The notes under the pieces: generated by a model
What the model was told of the DNA's origin: nothing
What the model saw: the letters and a program-made list of their open reading frames with translations, nothing else
Database searches by the model: none
Position numbers and translations under genes: made by a program
In this document: in pieces, positions 8,217 through 15,182 of the stretch
Numbering within the stretch: the stretch's first letter is position 1
Layout of the letters: every line of letters starts with the position of its first letter
Source of the DNA: SIG607 sp045601805
Lineage (GTDB): Bacteria > Bacillota > Clostridia > Oscillospirales > Acutalibacteraceae
Assembly (NCBI GenBank): GCA_045601805.1
Contig: JAZSAJ010000046.1
Coordinates: 1-64,000 of the forward strand
Direction of reading: 5' to 3'
DNA: 64,000 nucleotides

Positions 8217-9158
8217 TTAGTTAAATGCCGCAACTTCGGGGTCAGCAGGGGAAGTAAAGGCAACCGAAATTGGCGTTAGTACAGGCCCTGGGGTTTGGTA
8301 AGCAGCGTGTTTTTTAATTTCAATTTTTGCGGTAAGCATAATCCATGCTTCGTGTTTTAGCGTGTGGGTGCTTTCATAGTCGCAAATAAGACCCGAATAA
8401 GAAATATCATCAACACAACAGGTCATAATATGGCGTCCTGCCACAAAACTGTTTTTGGGCAACATTCCGCCCACCGCAATTACCGCTTTAAACTTAACGG
8501 TTTTACCGTTGTATTTTGGCATATCTTCAACAAGGTCGCGGTAAAAGTATGCAAAATCGCAGTCCTTAATTTCAATAATATCTGCGTTTATATCAAACGG
8601 CAATGGGTCTTCTATATCGTCGTATTCAATAGACTTATCTTTGTGCTCATAGGTTATTTGCGCTGCCCGGCTTACACCACGCACAATTTTGTGTAAAGTC
8701 ATTTTGTCAATGGTTTCGTCAAAGCGGTTAAAAATTATCATTTCGCAGGTTTGCAGTTTGTCAACCACAAGCGAACGCATATTGGCGTTGTAATTTACAA
8801 AGGTTTCGGCGTTTGCAAAGCAAAATTCTTGCGCTATAATCAGTTCTTTTGGCATTGCTGTATAAAAACTGTTTAACTGCCACATACCGTTGTATTCAAC
8901 AATAACGCGTTTGATTTTGTGCTTTTTGCAAAGGGAAGATAATAGTTCTTTTGTCAAATCGTTTTCTTCTTCTATAACCTCAATAATTACATTTTTATCG
9001 GCAAAGCGTGAAGTATCATATTCGCTAAATCCTTCTTCGCAAACAAGTAAAAGGGTGTTGCCGTTTTCTTTAAAACGCGGGTCTTCAAAGGTTTCTTGTA
9101 TAAAAGTTGTTTTTCCCGATTCTAAAAAACCGGTAAAAAGATAAACAGGGATATTCAT
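8217..9158 (-). CDS. CobW-type GTPase fused to a DUF1980/TIGR03943-like domain
   Basis: The N-terminal half of this 313-residue protein is a G3E/CobW-type GTPase with a Walker A motif (GFLESGKT, residues 10-17). It lacks the CxCC metal motif of the neighbouring paralogue. The C-terminal ~110 residues (NGKTVKFKAVI through FVAGRHIMTCCVDD and WIMLTAKIEI) resemble the soluble DUF1980 domain found in YcgQ-like proteins, including the adjacent cysteines. CobW proteins hand metals, often zinc, to client enzymes using GTP. It is the last gene of the operon, 3 nt after the His-rich CobW. The fusion assignment is by eye. Confidence 0.75.
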   Translation of the reverse strand: MNIPVYLFTGFLESGKTTFIQETFEDPRFKENGNTLLLVCEEGFSEYDTSRFADKNVIIEVIEEENDLTKELLSSLCKKHKIKRVIVEYNGMWQLNSFYTAMPKELIIAQEFCFANAETFVNYNANMRSLVVDKLQTCEMIIFNRFDETIDKMTLHKIVRGVSRAAQITYEHKDKSIEYDDIEDPLPFDINADIIEIKDCDFAYFYRDLVEDMPKYNGKTVKFKAVIAVGGMLPKNSFVAGRHIMTCCVDDISYSGLICDYESTHTLKHEAWIMLTAKIEIKKHAAYQTPGPVLTPISVAFTSPADPEVAAFN

Positions 9159-9161
9159 AAA

Positions 9162-10169
9162 TTAAACTCCAAAAAGGGAATATATTTTTTGTTCGTTAAG
9201 GCCTGACCCAATAACGCAAATTTTGCCGTTTGCTGCGCTTTTGCCGCTGCGAATATCAATTTCGGCAGGTACATAGTCAAAATGAATAAATCCGCCGTCT
9301 TTGTCTGCAACAATACCCTTACAACGAAGTATTGCGCCGTATGAAGAATCGGTATCAAAAGCATTTAAAATTTCTTTTAATTCTTCTTTTGTAAAGGGTT
9401 TCGCAGTTTCTTTGCCAATACTTGCAAATACTTCGTCGGCATGGTGGTGGCAACCGCAGTCACAATCTTCGCCGTGTTCATGGTGATGTTCGTGACAGCC
9501 ACAGTCACATTCTTCATCGTGGTGATGATGATGGTGAGTTTCGTGTTTTAACTCCATCAATTCTTTTTCTAAAGTGTTGCCGCTTTCCATTGCGCTAACA
9601 ATGTCTTTACCGCTTAATTTTTCCCAATCGGTTGTAATTACCGATGCAAAACTGTTTTTAGCGCGAATAAGTTCAACAACTTTATCTATTTTTTCGTGGC
9701 TTAAATTGCTTGTCCTGCTTAAAATAATGCAGTTTGCATTTTCTATTTGGTTATTATAAAATTCGCCAAAGTTTTTCATATAAACCTTTGCCTTTTGCAC
9801 ATCAACAACGGTGGTAAAACTGTTTAAAACGGCATTTTCAAGGTCTGCTTCCTTAACCGCTTTTATAACATCGCTTAATTTACCAACGCCAGATGGCTCT
9901 ATAATAATACGCTCGGGGGAATAGGTTGTTATTACCTGTAAAAGCGCTTTGCTAAAGTCACCCACCAAACTGCAACAAATACAGCCCGAATTCATTTCGG
10001 TAATGTTAACGCCGGCTTCTTCTAAAAAACCGCCGTCAATACCAATTTCGCCGAACTCGTTTTCAATAATAACAATTTGTTCGCCGCAAAATGCCTCTTT
10101 AACAAGTTTTTTAATAAGTGTGGTTTTACCTGCACCTAAAAAACCCGAAAAAATATCAATCTTTGTCAT
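9162..10169 (-). CDS. CobW/G3E GTPase with His-rich metal-binding loop
   Basis: This is a likely GTP-dependent metal (zinc-type) chaperone. It has a Walker A GFLGAGKT, the family CxCC motif (SGCICCSL, about residues 63-66) and the SRTSNL G4-like region. Between the GTPase and C-terminal CobW domains lies a loop with runs of His and DCGCH repeats (about residues 210-245), a strong metal-binding signature. The ATG at 10169 is used; an in-frame GTG at 10178 would add three residues. Either start overlaps the end of trmO, showing translational coupling. Confidence 0.92.
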   Translation of the reverse strand: MTKIDIFSGFLGAGKTTLIKKLVKEAFCGEQIVIIENEFGEIGIDGGFLEEAGVNITEMNSGCICCSLVGDFSKALLQVITTYSPERIIIEPSGVGKLSDVIKAVKEADLENAVLNSFTTVVDVQKAKVYMKNFGEFYNNQIENANCIILSRTSNLSHEKIDKVVELIRAKNSFASVITTDWEKLSGKDIVSAMESGNTLEKELMELKHETHHHHHHDEECDCGCHEHHHEHGEDCDCGCHHHADEVFASIGKETAKPFTKEELKEILNAFDTDSSYGAILRCKGIVADKDGGFIHFDYVPAEIDIRSGKSAANGKICVIGSGLNEQKIYSLFGV

Positions 10170-10842
10170 TTTTTTCACTCTTTTCTGTTATGTTGGTTAC
10201 AGTAAGCGTGGTTCCATTTACTGTAAATTTTACTGTATATTTATTAAAATCAAAAGCATAAACACGGTCGCTGTCTTTTTGGTAAGACGGCCTTGGGTCG
10301 TAACTTAAAATTTCCTTTAACTCTTTTAAAACAACATCGTCTATACTGTTGATATTCGCATTAAAAATAACATTAACCGATTTTTCGTCTGCCGTTTCGG
10401 TAAAACCGCCAACTGCGTCTTTTATGCAGTCAGAATAGGGCAAATAAGGCTTAATATCGTAAATCGGTGTTCCGTCAAGCAAATCGGCGCCCGAAACGGT
10501 TATTACGGGGGCATCTTTGCAGTTAAAATCAATGTTTAAAAGTTTTACGCAAGAAAGCCCAATAGGGTTTGGCCTAAAGGGCGAGCGCGTTGCAAAAACA
10601 CCCATTCGCTTGTTTCCGCCAAGTCGCGGAGGGCGCACAGTTGGTGAAAAGTTTTCGCGTTTGCTTTTTGAAAATTCCCAAATTAGCCAAATGTGTGAAA
10701 AGTCACTAAGTCCGCGAAGGGCTTCGGGGTTTCGGTATTCTTTTTCAAAAACAATGGTGGACTTCAAACCAGATAATCCGCTTTGGCGCGGAATTGCAAA
10801 TTTTTCTTTAAAATTGTTGTGTATTACGGCAATTTTTTTCAT
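10156..10842 (-). CDS. trmO: tRNA (N6-threonylcarbamoyladenosine37-N6)-methyltransferase TrmO
   Basis: TrmO (TsaA/YaeB) uses S-adenosylmethionine to methylate t6A37 in certain tRNAs. The 228 residues carry the family landmarks FAIPRQSGL, FSHIWLIWEF, PRLGGNKRMGVFATRSPFRPNPIGLS (as separate segments) and DLLDGTPIYDIKPYLPY. The C-terminal part (SYDPRPSYQKD) is also typical. It follows maf by 10 nt in a five-gene minus-strand operon. Confidence 0.95.
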   Translation of the reverse strand: MKKIAVIHNNFKEKFAIPRQSGLSGLKSTIVFEKEYRNPEALRGLSDFSHIWLIWEFSKSKRENFSPTVRPPRLGGNKRMGVFATRSPFRPNPIGLSCVKLLNIDFNCKDAPVITVSGADLLDGTPIYDIKPYLPYSDCIKDAVGGFTETADEKSVNVIFNANINSIDDVVLKELKEILSYDPRPSYQKDSDRVYAFDFNKYTVKFTVNGTTLTVTNITEKSEKNDKD

Positions 10843-10852
10843 AATTTCACCG

Positions 10853-11416
10853 TTAAATCATTCTTTTAAATATTTCTAAATGGCGTTTAAGCGGCGCAAC
10901 GGGAAGCCCAACAATGTTGTTGTAGTCACCCTGAATTTCTTTTACAAGCAAACAACCCTTGCCTTGAATTCCGTAAGCACCTGCTTTGTCAAACGGCTCT
11001 TTTGTTTCTATATATTCTTTAATTTCATCATCATTAAGGGCAAAAAAGGTAACATGAGATGTAACCGAAAAACTGTAACTTTTTTCGCCATAACATAAAC
11101 AGCACCCCGTAATAACTTCGTGGGTTTTGCCCGATAACATTTTTAACATTTTAAATGCGTCATTTTCATCTTTTGGTTTGCCCAAAATTATGCCATCAAT
11201 TATAACCACAGTGTCGGCACCCAAAACAATAGCGTCGGGGTATAAAACGCTTACATCTTTTGCCTTTTTGCAGGCAAAAAATTCGGCAGAGTTTTCGGGG
11301 TATATTCCGTTTGGTAAAACCTCTTCAACATTTGATGGTATTATAACGGCGTTTTCATCAATAAGTTTAATAAGTTCGCGCCTTCTTGGCGAAGCCGATG
11401 CCAAAATAAATTTCAT
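10853..11416 (-). CDS. maf: Maf family nucleotide pyrophosphatase
   Basis: Maf proteins hydrolyse non-canonical or selected nucleoside triphosphates (dTTP/UTP-type) to monophosphates. This 187-residue protein opens with ILASASPRRRELI and contains VLGADTVVIIDGIILGKPKD and KTHEVITGC, all family motifs. The start lies 4 nt past the stop of the glycosyltransferase gene. The C-terminus has IQGDYNNIVGLPV, as expected. Confidence 0.95.
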   Translation of the reverse strand: MKFILASASPRRRELIKLIDENAVIIPSNVEEVLPNGIYPENSAEFFACKKAKDVSVLYPDAIVLGADTVVIIDGIILGKPKDENDAFKMLKMLSGKTHEVITGCCLCYGEKSYSFSVTSHVTFFALNDDEIKEYIETKEPFDKAGAYGIQGKGCLLVKEIQGDYNNIVGLPVAPLKRHLEIFKRMI

Positions 11417-11420
11417 AAAA

Positions 11421-12743
11421 TCACTCTTTTATATCTTCAATAGTAGTTTTGCTTTTGTGGGGAATAGGTTTCCATTCAACCTTTAAAAACATTGCCAATA
11501 CCAATGTAATTCGGCCAATAATATTAAACCACGGCCACATAAAAATATACCAAATGCGCTTAATAAAACTAACCTTTTGCAGTTCTTTGCGCTCCATAAA
11601 TAAAACATAAATTGCCATTATTGTTTCTTTTAAATAACCAATAATAAAATCGTAAATAAAGAACAAAACAAGCAAAAGAATGGTAAAAAGCGCATTATTT
11701 TGCGGTGTTTGTATTTTAAATAAGCCCAAAACAGTTTTTTCTAAAGTTGCACCGCTATATAGCGTGTAATAAAATAATCCGCTAATAAAAACAGTAATTT
11801 TAACAAAAAACTTTAAAATTGGTGTGGGGGTAATTTGGCAAAGCATATCATAACAAGCAAAACGGCGTTGTTTGAATATGCCAACAAATAGCCCAACCGC
11901 CGACTCTAAAAAAGCAAGGATGTGGCCTTTTGACCAACGAAGACGCTGCCGTAAAGCAATTTTTAAACTTGTGGGTTGTTCATCGTAAAACTTTGCGGCT
12001 TCACAGTAAGAAATATTGTACCCATTTTTTACTGCATCGGCAGAAAAAGCGCGGTCTTCGGTAAAGGAAGTGTACTTCCAACCGTTTTTAACAAGTTCAC
12101 TTGCAAATAAAAAACCTGTGCCTTGAAGGTTTGTTGCAAGGCGGAATATTGACCTTGGCCTGTGGTTTACAAGGCAACATTTAAGCCAATGAATTGCATA
12201 ACTTGCGGCAATCCAACCGTCTTTAAAGTTTTTGGTGCCTCTGTAAGAAGTAATAATTTTTTCGCCAGAATCAAACGCTTCGTTCATTCGGCTAATATAA
12301 TCACTGCTTAAAAGATTGTCGGCATCAAAAACAAAAAAACCGTCAAAACTTTGTGTGCCATAATCTTTTTCAATACATTGGAATAAATATTTAAGCGCAA
12401 AACCTTTTGTACGGTTTACACTGTCGGTACGTTCATAACAAACAGCACCAAAGTTTTTTGCAACAAGTGCCGTATTATCGGTGCAGTTGTCGGCAACAAC
12501 AAAAACAGTAACAAGGTTTTTATCATAATCTTGTTTGTTTATACTGTCTATTAAATTACCAATAACATCTTCTTCGTTCCTTGCTGCAATAACCACAGCG
12601 TATTTGTGCTTGTTTTGGGTGCTTTTAAATTTTCTGGTGGTAAAAAAGCCCACAACCTTGTAAAAATGTTTATAAAACAAAAGCACAGCCAAAGCGGTAC
12701 TAATAACCTTTGCCACAAGTCTAATTATTTCATAAAAGTTCAA
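11421..12743 (-). CDS. Membrane-bound family 2 glycosyltransferase
   Basis: This 440-residue protein has an N-terminal hydrophobic segment and then a GT-A domain: AARNEEDVIGNLI, VADNCTDNTA, a DADN metal-binding motif, FTEDRAFS and a QRLRWSKGH (QxxRW) acceptor motif. Three or four C-terminal membrane segments follow. That layout matches processive or hyaluronan/cellulose-synthase-like GT2 enzymes and beta-monoglucosyldiacylglycerol-type synthases; the donor and product cannot be read from the sequence. It is first in the minus operon and has a consensus promoter. Confidence 0.88.
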   Translation of the reverse strand: MNFYEIIRLVAKVISTALAVLLFYKHFYKVVGFFTTRKFKSTQNKHKYAVVIAARNEEDVIGNLIDSINKQDYDKNLVTVFVVADNCTDNTALVAKNFGAVCYERTDSVNRTKGFALKYLFQCIEKDYGTQSFDGFFVFDADNLLSSDYISRMNEAFDSGEKIITSYRGTKNFKDGWIAASYAIHWLKCCLVNHRPRSIFRLATNLQGTGFLFASELVKNGWKYTSFTEDRAFSADAVKNGYNISYCEAAKFYDEQPTSLKIALRQRLRWSKGHILAFLESAVGLFVGIFKQRRFACYDMLCQITPTPILKFFVKITVFISGLFYYTLYSGATLEKTVLGLFKIQTPQNNALFTILLLVLFFIYDFIIGYLKETIMAIYVLFMERKELQKVSFIKRIWYIFMWPWFNIIGRITLVLAMFLKVEWKPIPHKSKTTIEDIKE

Positions 12744-12782
12744 ATTTTTGTATCCTCACTTAAATTTGAAAAATATATAAAT

Positions 12783-12833
12783 ATTATATCATATTATTAC
12801 CATCTTGTCAAAACAGGTTGATTATTGTATAAT
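12783..12833. promoter_or_regulatory. Divergent promoters sharing overlapping -35 boxes
   Basis: Minus strand: TTGACA (12811-12806), 17 bp, TATAAT (12788-12783), a perfect consensus for the glycosyltransferase operon. Plus strand: TTGTCA (12805-12810), 17 bp, TATAAT (12828-12833) for the DUF5662-like/greA operon. The two -35 hexamers overlap by five bases within TTGTCAA, so polymerase cannot occupy both at once. Confidence 0.85.
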
Positions 12834-12862
12834 AAATTAAAATAAAATAAAAGGTTGAAAAA

Positions 12863-13399
12863 ATGAAGTTATTTAAACATTTTAATACAATAACAAAGCA
12901 CCGCCATCAAGTAATAAAACATTGCTTTAAGGCAGGTATTGGTTTTCAGGGTCTTTTTCACGACCTTTCAAAGTACAGCCCTACCGAATTTATAACCGGC
13001 GTAAAAAATTACCAAGGCAACCGAAGCCCCAACGAATACGAACGCGAAACCAAGGGCTATTCATACGCTTGGCTTCACCACAAGGGCAGAAATCGCCACC
13101 ATTTTGAATATTGGACCGACTATAACCCAATAGAAAGGCGAATTCAGCCAATAAAAATGCCCCTTAAATATGTTGCCGAAATGTTTTGCGACAGGGTTGC
13201 GGCAAGTAAAATTTATAAGGGCAAGGATTATACCGATTCAAGCGCTCTCGTATATTTTATAAACGGTAAACCCAACCGCTTTATAAACAAAGAAACAAGC
13301 GATTTCCTTGAAAAACTGCTTGTTATGTTAAGCGAAAAGGGCGAAAAAGAAACATTCCGCTATTTAAAGCAAAAGGTTAAAGAAAAAAAGGAATATTAA
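12863..13399 (+). CDS. DUF5662-like protein
   Basis: The 178-residue soluble protein starts MKLFKHFNTITKHRHQV and contains a FHDLSKYSPTEF motif and a WLHHKGRNRHHFEYW segment. The paired His/Asp residues recall HD-type metal-dependent phosphohydrolases, and the overall pattern matches what is usually called DUF5662. Biochemical function is unknown. It has an AAAGGTTG site and heads an operon with greA 6 nt downstream. Confidence 0.75.
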   Translation: MKLFKHFNTITKHRHQVIKHCFKAGIGFQGLFHDLSKYSPTEFITGVKNYQGNRSPNEYERETKGYSYAWLHHKGRNRHHFEYWTDYNPIERRIQPIKMPLKYVAEMFCDRVAASKIYKGKDYTDSSALVYFINGKPNRFINKETSDFLEKLLVMLSEKGEKETFRYLKQKVKEKKEY

Positions 13400-13405
13400 A
13401 GTTTT

Positions 13406-13909
13406 ATGTATAACGAACTTACAAAAGTTGATATTGAACAAATGCAAAAAGAACTAGATTGGCGAATTGGTGTGTTAAGACCTAAAATATTAGACGAGGT
13501 TAAATTTGCCCGAAGCCATGGGGACTTAAGCGAAAATTTTGAATATAAAGCCGCAAAGCAAGAACGCGGAAAAAACGAAAGCCGAATAAGGTTTTTAAAA
13601 AATATGATTAAAACCGCCGTTATTGTTGAAGATACTTCTGCCGAAAACGAAGTTGGTTTGTTTGATACCGTTACATTTTTAATTGAGGACGATGGTGAAG
13701 AGGAAACCGTAAAAATTGCTACAACAATGCGTCAAGACCCGCTTGTAAATATTATAAGCAAAGAATCTCCCATAGGCAAAGCCATTTTCGGTAAAAAAAT
13801 AGGGGACAGGGCGCTTGTTGAACTAAACAAAAACGATGGATATTACATTGTAATTAAAAAAATAGAAAAGGGAATTGACGACGCTTCAATGAAGTTAAGG
13901 TCATATTAA
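13406..13909 (+). CDS. greA: GreA-family transcription elongation factor
   Basis: GreA stimulates RNA cleavage by backtracked RNA polymerase. The 167-residue protein has the N-terminal coiled coil with the acidic-tip signature ARSHGDLSENFEYKAAKQER and a C-terminal FKBP-like domain (SPIGKAIFGKKIGD). It is marginally longer than typical (about 158). Its position between a DUF5662-like gene and a transglycosylase is unusual, and a second Gre factor could exist elsewhere. Confidence 0.92.
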   Translation: MYNELTKVDIEQMQKELDWRIGVLRPKILDEVKFARSHGDLSENFEYKAAKQERGKNESRIRFLKNMIKTAVIVEDTSAENEVGLFDTVTFLIEDDGEEETVKIATTMRQDPLVNIISKESPIGKAIFGKKIGDRALVELNKNDGYYIVIKKIEKGIDDASMKLRSY

Positions 13910-13913
13910 AATT

Positions 13914-14630
13914 ATGAAAAAGTTGTTTAAAAGAATATTGGCTTTGCTGGTTTTAGCAGTCTTTCTTTTATCGGTTTATGTGGGGCTTGAATTTGTTTTG
14001 CCCGGGTATAACGCTTATAAAGAAGCAGTTAGCCAAAAACCAATAACCGAAATGATAAGTGAAATAAGAAACCGTGAAGACTACACAAAACTAAGTGAAG
14101 TGCCGCAAATTTATAAAGATGCGGTTGTTGCGGTGGAAGACCACAATTTTTATTCGCACGGTGCAGTAAGTTTTGTGTCTACATTTAGGGCAATTTTTGT
14201 AAACCTTAAATCAAAGAAATTAAAAGAGGGTGGCAGCACCATTACCCAACAGGTTGCAAAAAACCTTTACTTTGAAATGGATAAAACCATTGAAAGAAAG
14301 TTTGCCGAAATATTTTTGGCAATAGAACTTGAAAAACTGTATAGTAAAGATGAAATTTTAGAAATTTATATTAACAGCATTTATTATGGAAGCGGTTACT
14401 ACTGTATATACGACGCGGCAAAAGGGTATTACGGTGTTGAACCGATTGATTTAACCGATTACCAGGCCACTATTTTAGCGGGTGTGCCAAATGCGCCGTC
14501 TGTTTATTCGCCCGATAATAATACAGACCTTACTTATCAGCGTCAGCGTCAGGTTATTGACGCTATGGTAAAATATGAGTTTATTGACAAAAATAAAGCC
14601 GAAGAAATATTAAAACAAGGTAATGAGTAA
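13914..14630 (+). CDS. Monofunctional peptidoglycan glycosyltransferase (GT51)
   Basis: The protein polymerises lipid II into glycan strands at the outer face of the membrane. It has 238 residues: an N-terminal membrane anchor (about 8-28) and one GT51 domain with VEDHNFYSHG (catalytic Glu), GGSTITQQVAKNLY, RKFAEIFLAIELE and YINSIYYG motifs. No transpeptidase domain follows, so it is MtgA/SgtB-like. The start lies 4 nt after the greA stop. The final codons and the stop lie inside the terminator stem. Confidence 0.93.
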   Translation: MKKLFKRILALLVLAVFLLSVYVGLEFVLPGYNAYKEAVSQKPITEMISEIRNREDYTKLSEVPQIYKDAVVAVEDHNFYSHGAVSFVSTFRAIFVNLKSKKLKEGGSTITQQVAKNLYFEMDKTIERKFAEIFLAIELEKLYSKDEILEIYINSIYYGSGYYCIYDAAKGYYGVEPIDLTDYQATILAGVPNAPSVYSPDNNTDLTYQRQRQVIDAMVKYEFIDKNKAEEILKQGNE

Positions 14631-14650
14631 ACACTCATTACCTTGTTTTT
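14614..14650 (+). terminator. Terminator overlapping the GT51 stop codon
   Basis: A perfect 15-bp stem (AACAAGGTAATGAGT and its complement) with AAAC loop is followed by TTTTT. The 5' arm is the last coding sequence of the gene, with the TAA spanning the stem end and loop. Confidence 0.92.
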
Positions 14651-14664
14651 ATACCTGTTTTAAA

Positions 14665-14910
14665 TTAGTCGCTTATATAGAATTTTACAAGATTTTGAAG
14701 CAAAACATCGCGGTCAACGCGGCGTATAAGGTTACGGGCGTTGTTATGCGTGGTTATATAAGTTGGGTCTTCCGAAAGGATATACCCAACAATTTGGTTA
14801 ACAGGGTTATAACCTTTTTCTTTTAATGCAGAATAAACTAAACGCATTATATTGCGAATTTCAAGTTCTTCTTCATTACCAAGCGAAAATTCCATTGTCT
14901 TATCGTTCAT
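14665..14910 (-). CDS. ireB: IreB family regulatory phosphoprotein (YrzL/DUF965)
   Basis: The 81-residue protein has the family signature: ELEIRNIMRLVYSALKEKGY, NPVNQIVGYILSEDPTYITT and HNNARNLIRRVDRDVLL. In Enterococcus IreB is a substrate of the PASTA kinase IreK and affects cephalosporin resistance; in other Firmicutes it usually sits next to ruvX and alaS. Here it stands alone between a cell-wall transglycosylase and pheT. An AGAGGTTTT site precedes ATG. Its transcript appears to start about 220 nt upstream and carries the hairpin array listed separately. Confidence 0.93.
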   Translation of the reverse strand: MNDKTMEFSLGNEEELEIRNIMRLVYSALKEKGYNPVNQIVGYILSEDPTYITTHNNARNLIRRVDRDVLLQNLVKFYISD

Positions 14911-14932
14911 AACTAAAACCTCTTTTCTTTAT

Positions 14933-15127
14933 AATGGTTATAGTTAGTAGAAACAGTAAAGAAATTTACTGTTTCTACACCAAATCTTTGATTTGGTGTC
15001 AAATTTTCATTGAGAATTTGACTATACCCATTGCAATGAGTGTCGCGCACAAATGAATTTTCAAAATTTCATTTGTGCAAAGCCGATAAAATCGGCTTGA
15101 CGAAACGCTTTTTAGCGTTTCGACAAG
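14933..15127 (-). repeat. Array of consecutive hairpins in the ireB leader
   Basis: Seven inverted repeats follow one another almost without spacing. Stems are 14947-14960/14965-14978 (14 bp, GAAA loop on the plus strand), 14977-14986/14990-14999, 15000-15008/15012-15020 (one wobble), palindrome 15029-15038, 15047-15057/15068-15078, 15080-15087/15091-15098 and 15101-15109/15114-15122, the last extended by CTTG/CAAG. An outer pair, 14933-14944 with 15021-15032 (one mismatch), encloses the first three. None has a T-run on the minus strand. The region contains no gene. Confidence 0.8.
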
Positions 15128-15138
15128 CTACAATCATT

Positions 15139-15166
15139 ATTATACAAGAAACTTTTAAAAAAACAA
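15139..15166 (-). promoter_or_regulatory. Promoter of ireB and its hairpin leader
   Basis: On the minus strand TTGTTT (15166-15161), a 16-bp spacer and TATAAT (15144-15139) lie between the pheT stop and the hairpin array. The start would be near 15132, placing the entire array in a ~220-nt ireB leader. Confidence 0.6.
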
Positions 15167-15182
15167 GTGAATATTTTGTGAA

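Noticed and set aside
8364..10308. Plus-strand frames opposite the CobW genes
   Set aside because: They are shadows of the minus-strand genes, with no initiation signals.
14931..15130. CRISPR array or stacked terminators
   Set aside because: The hairpins differ from one another, so there are no direct repeats with spacers, and none is followed by a T-run on the transcribed strand.
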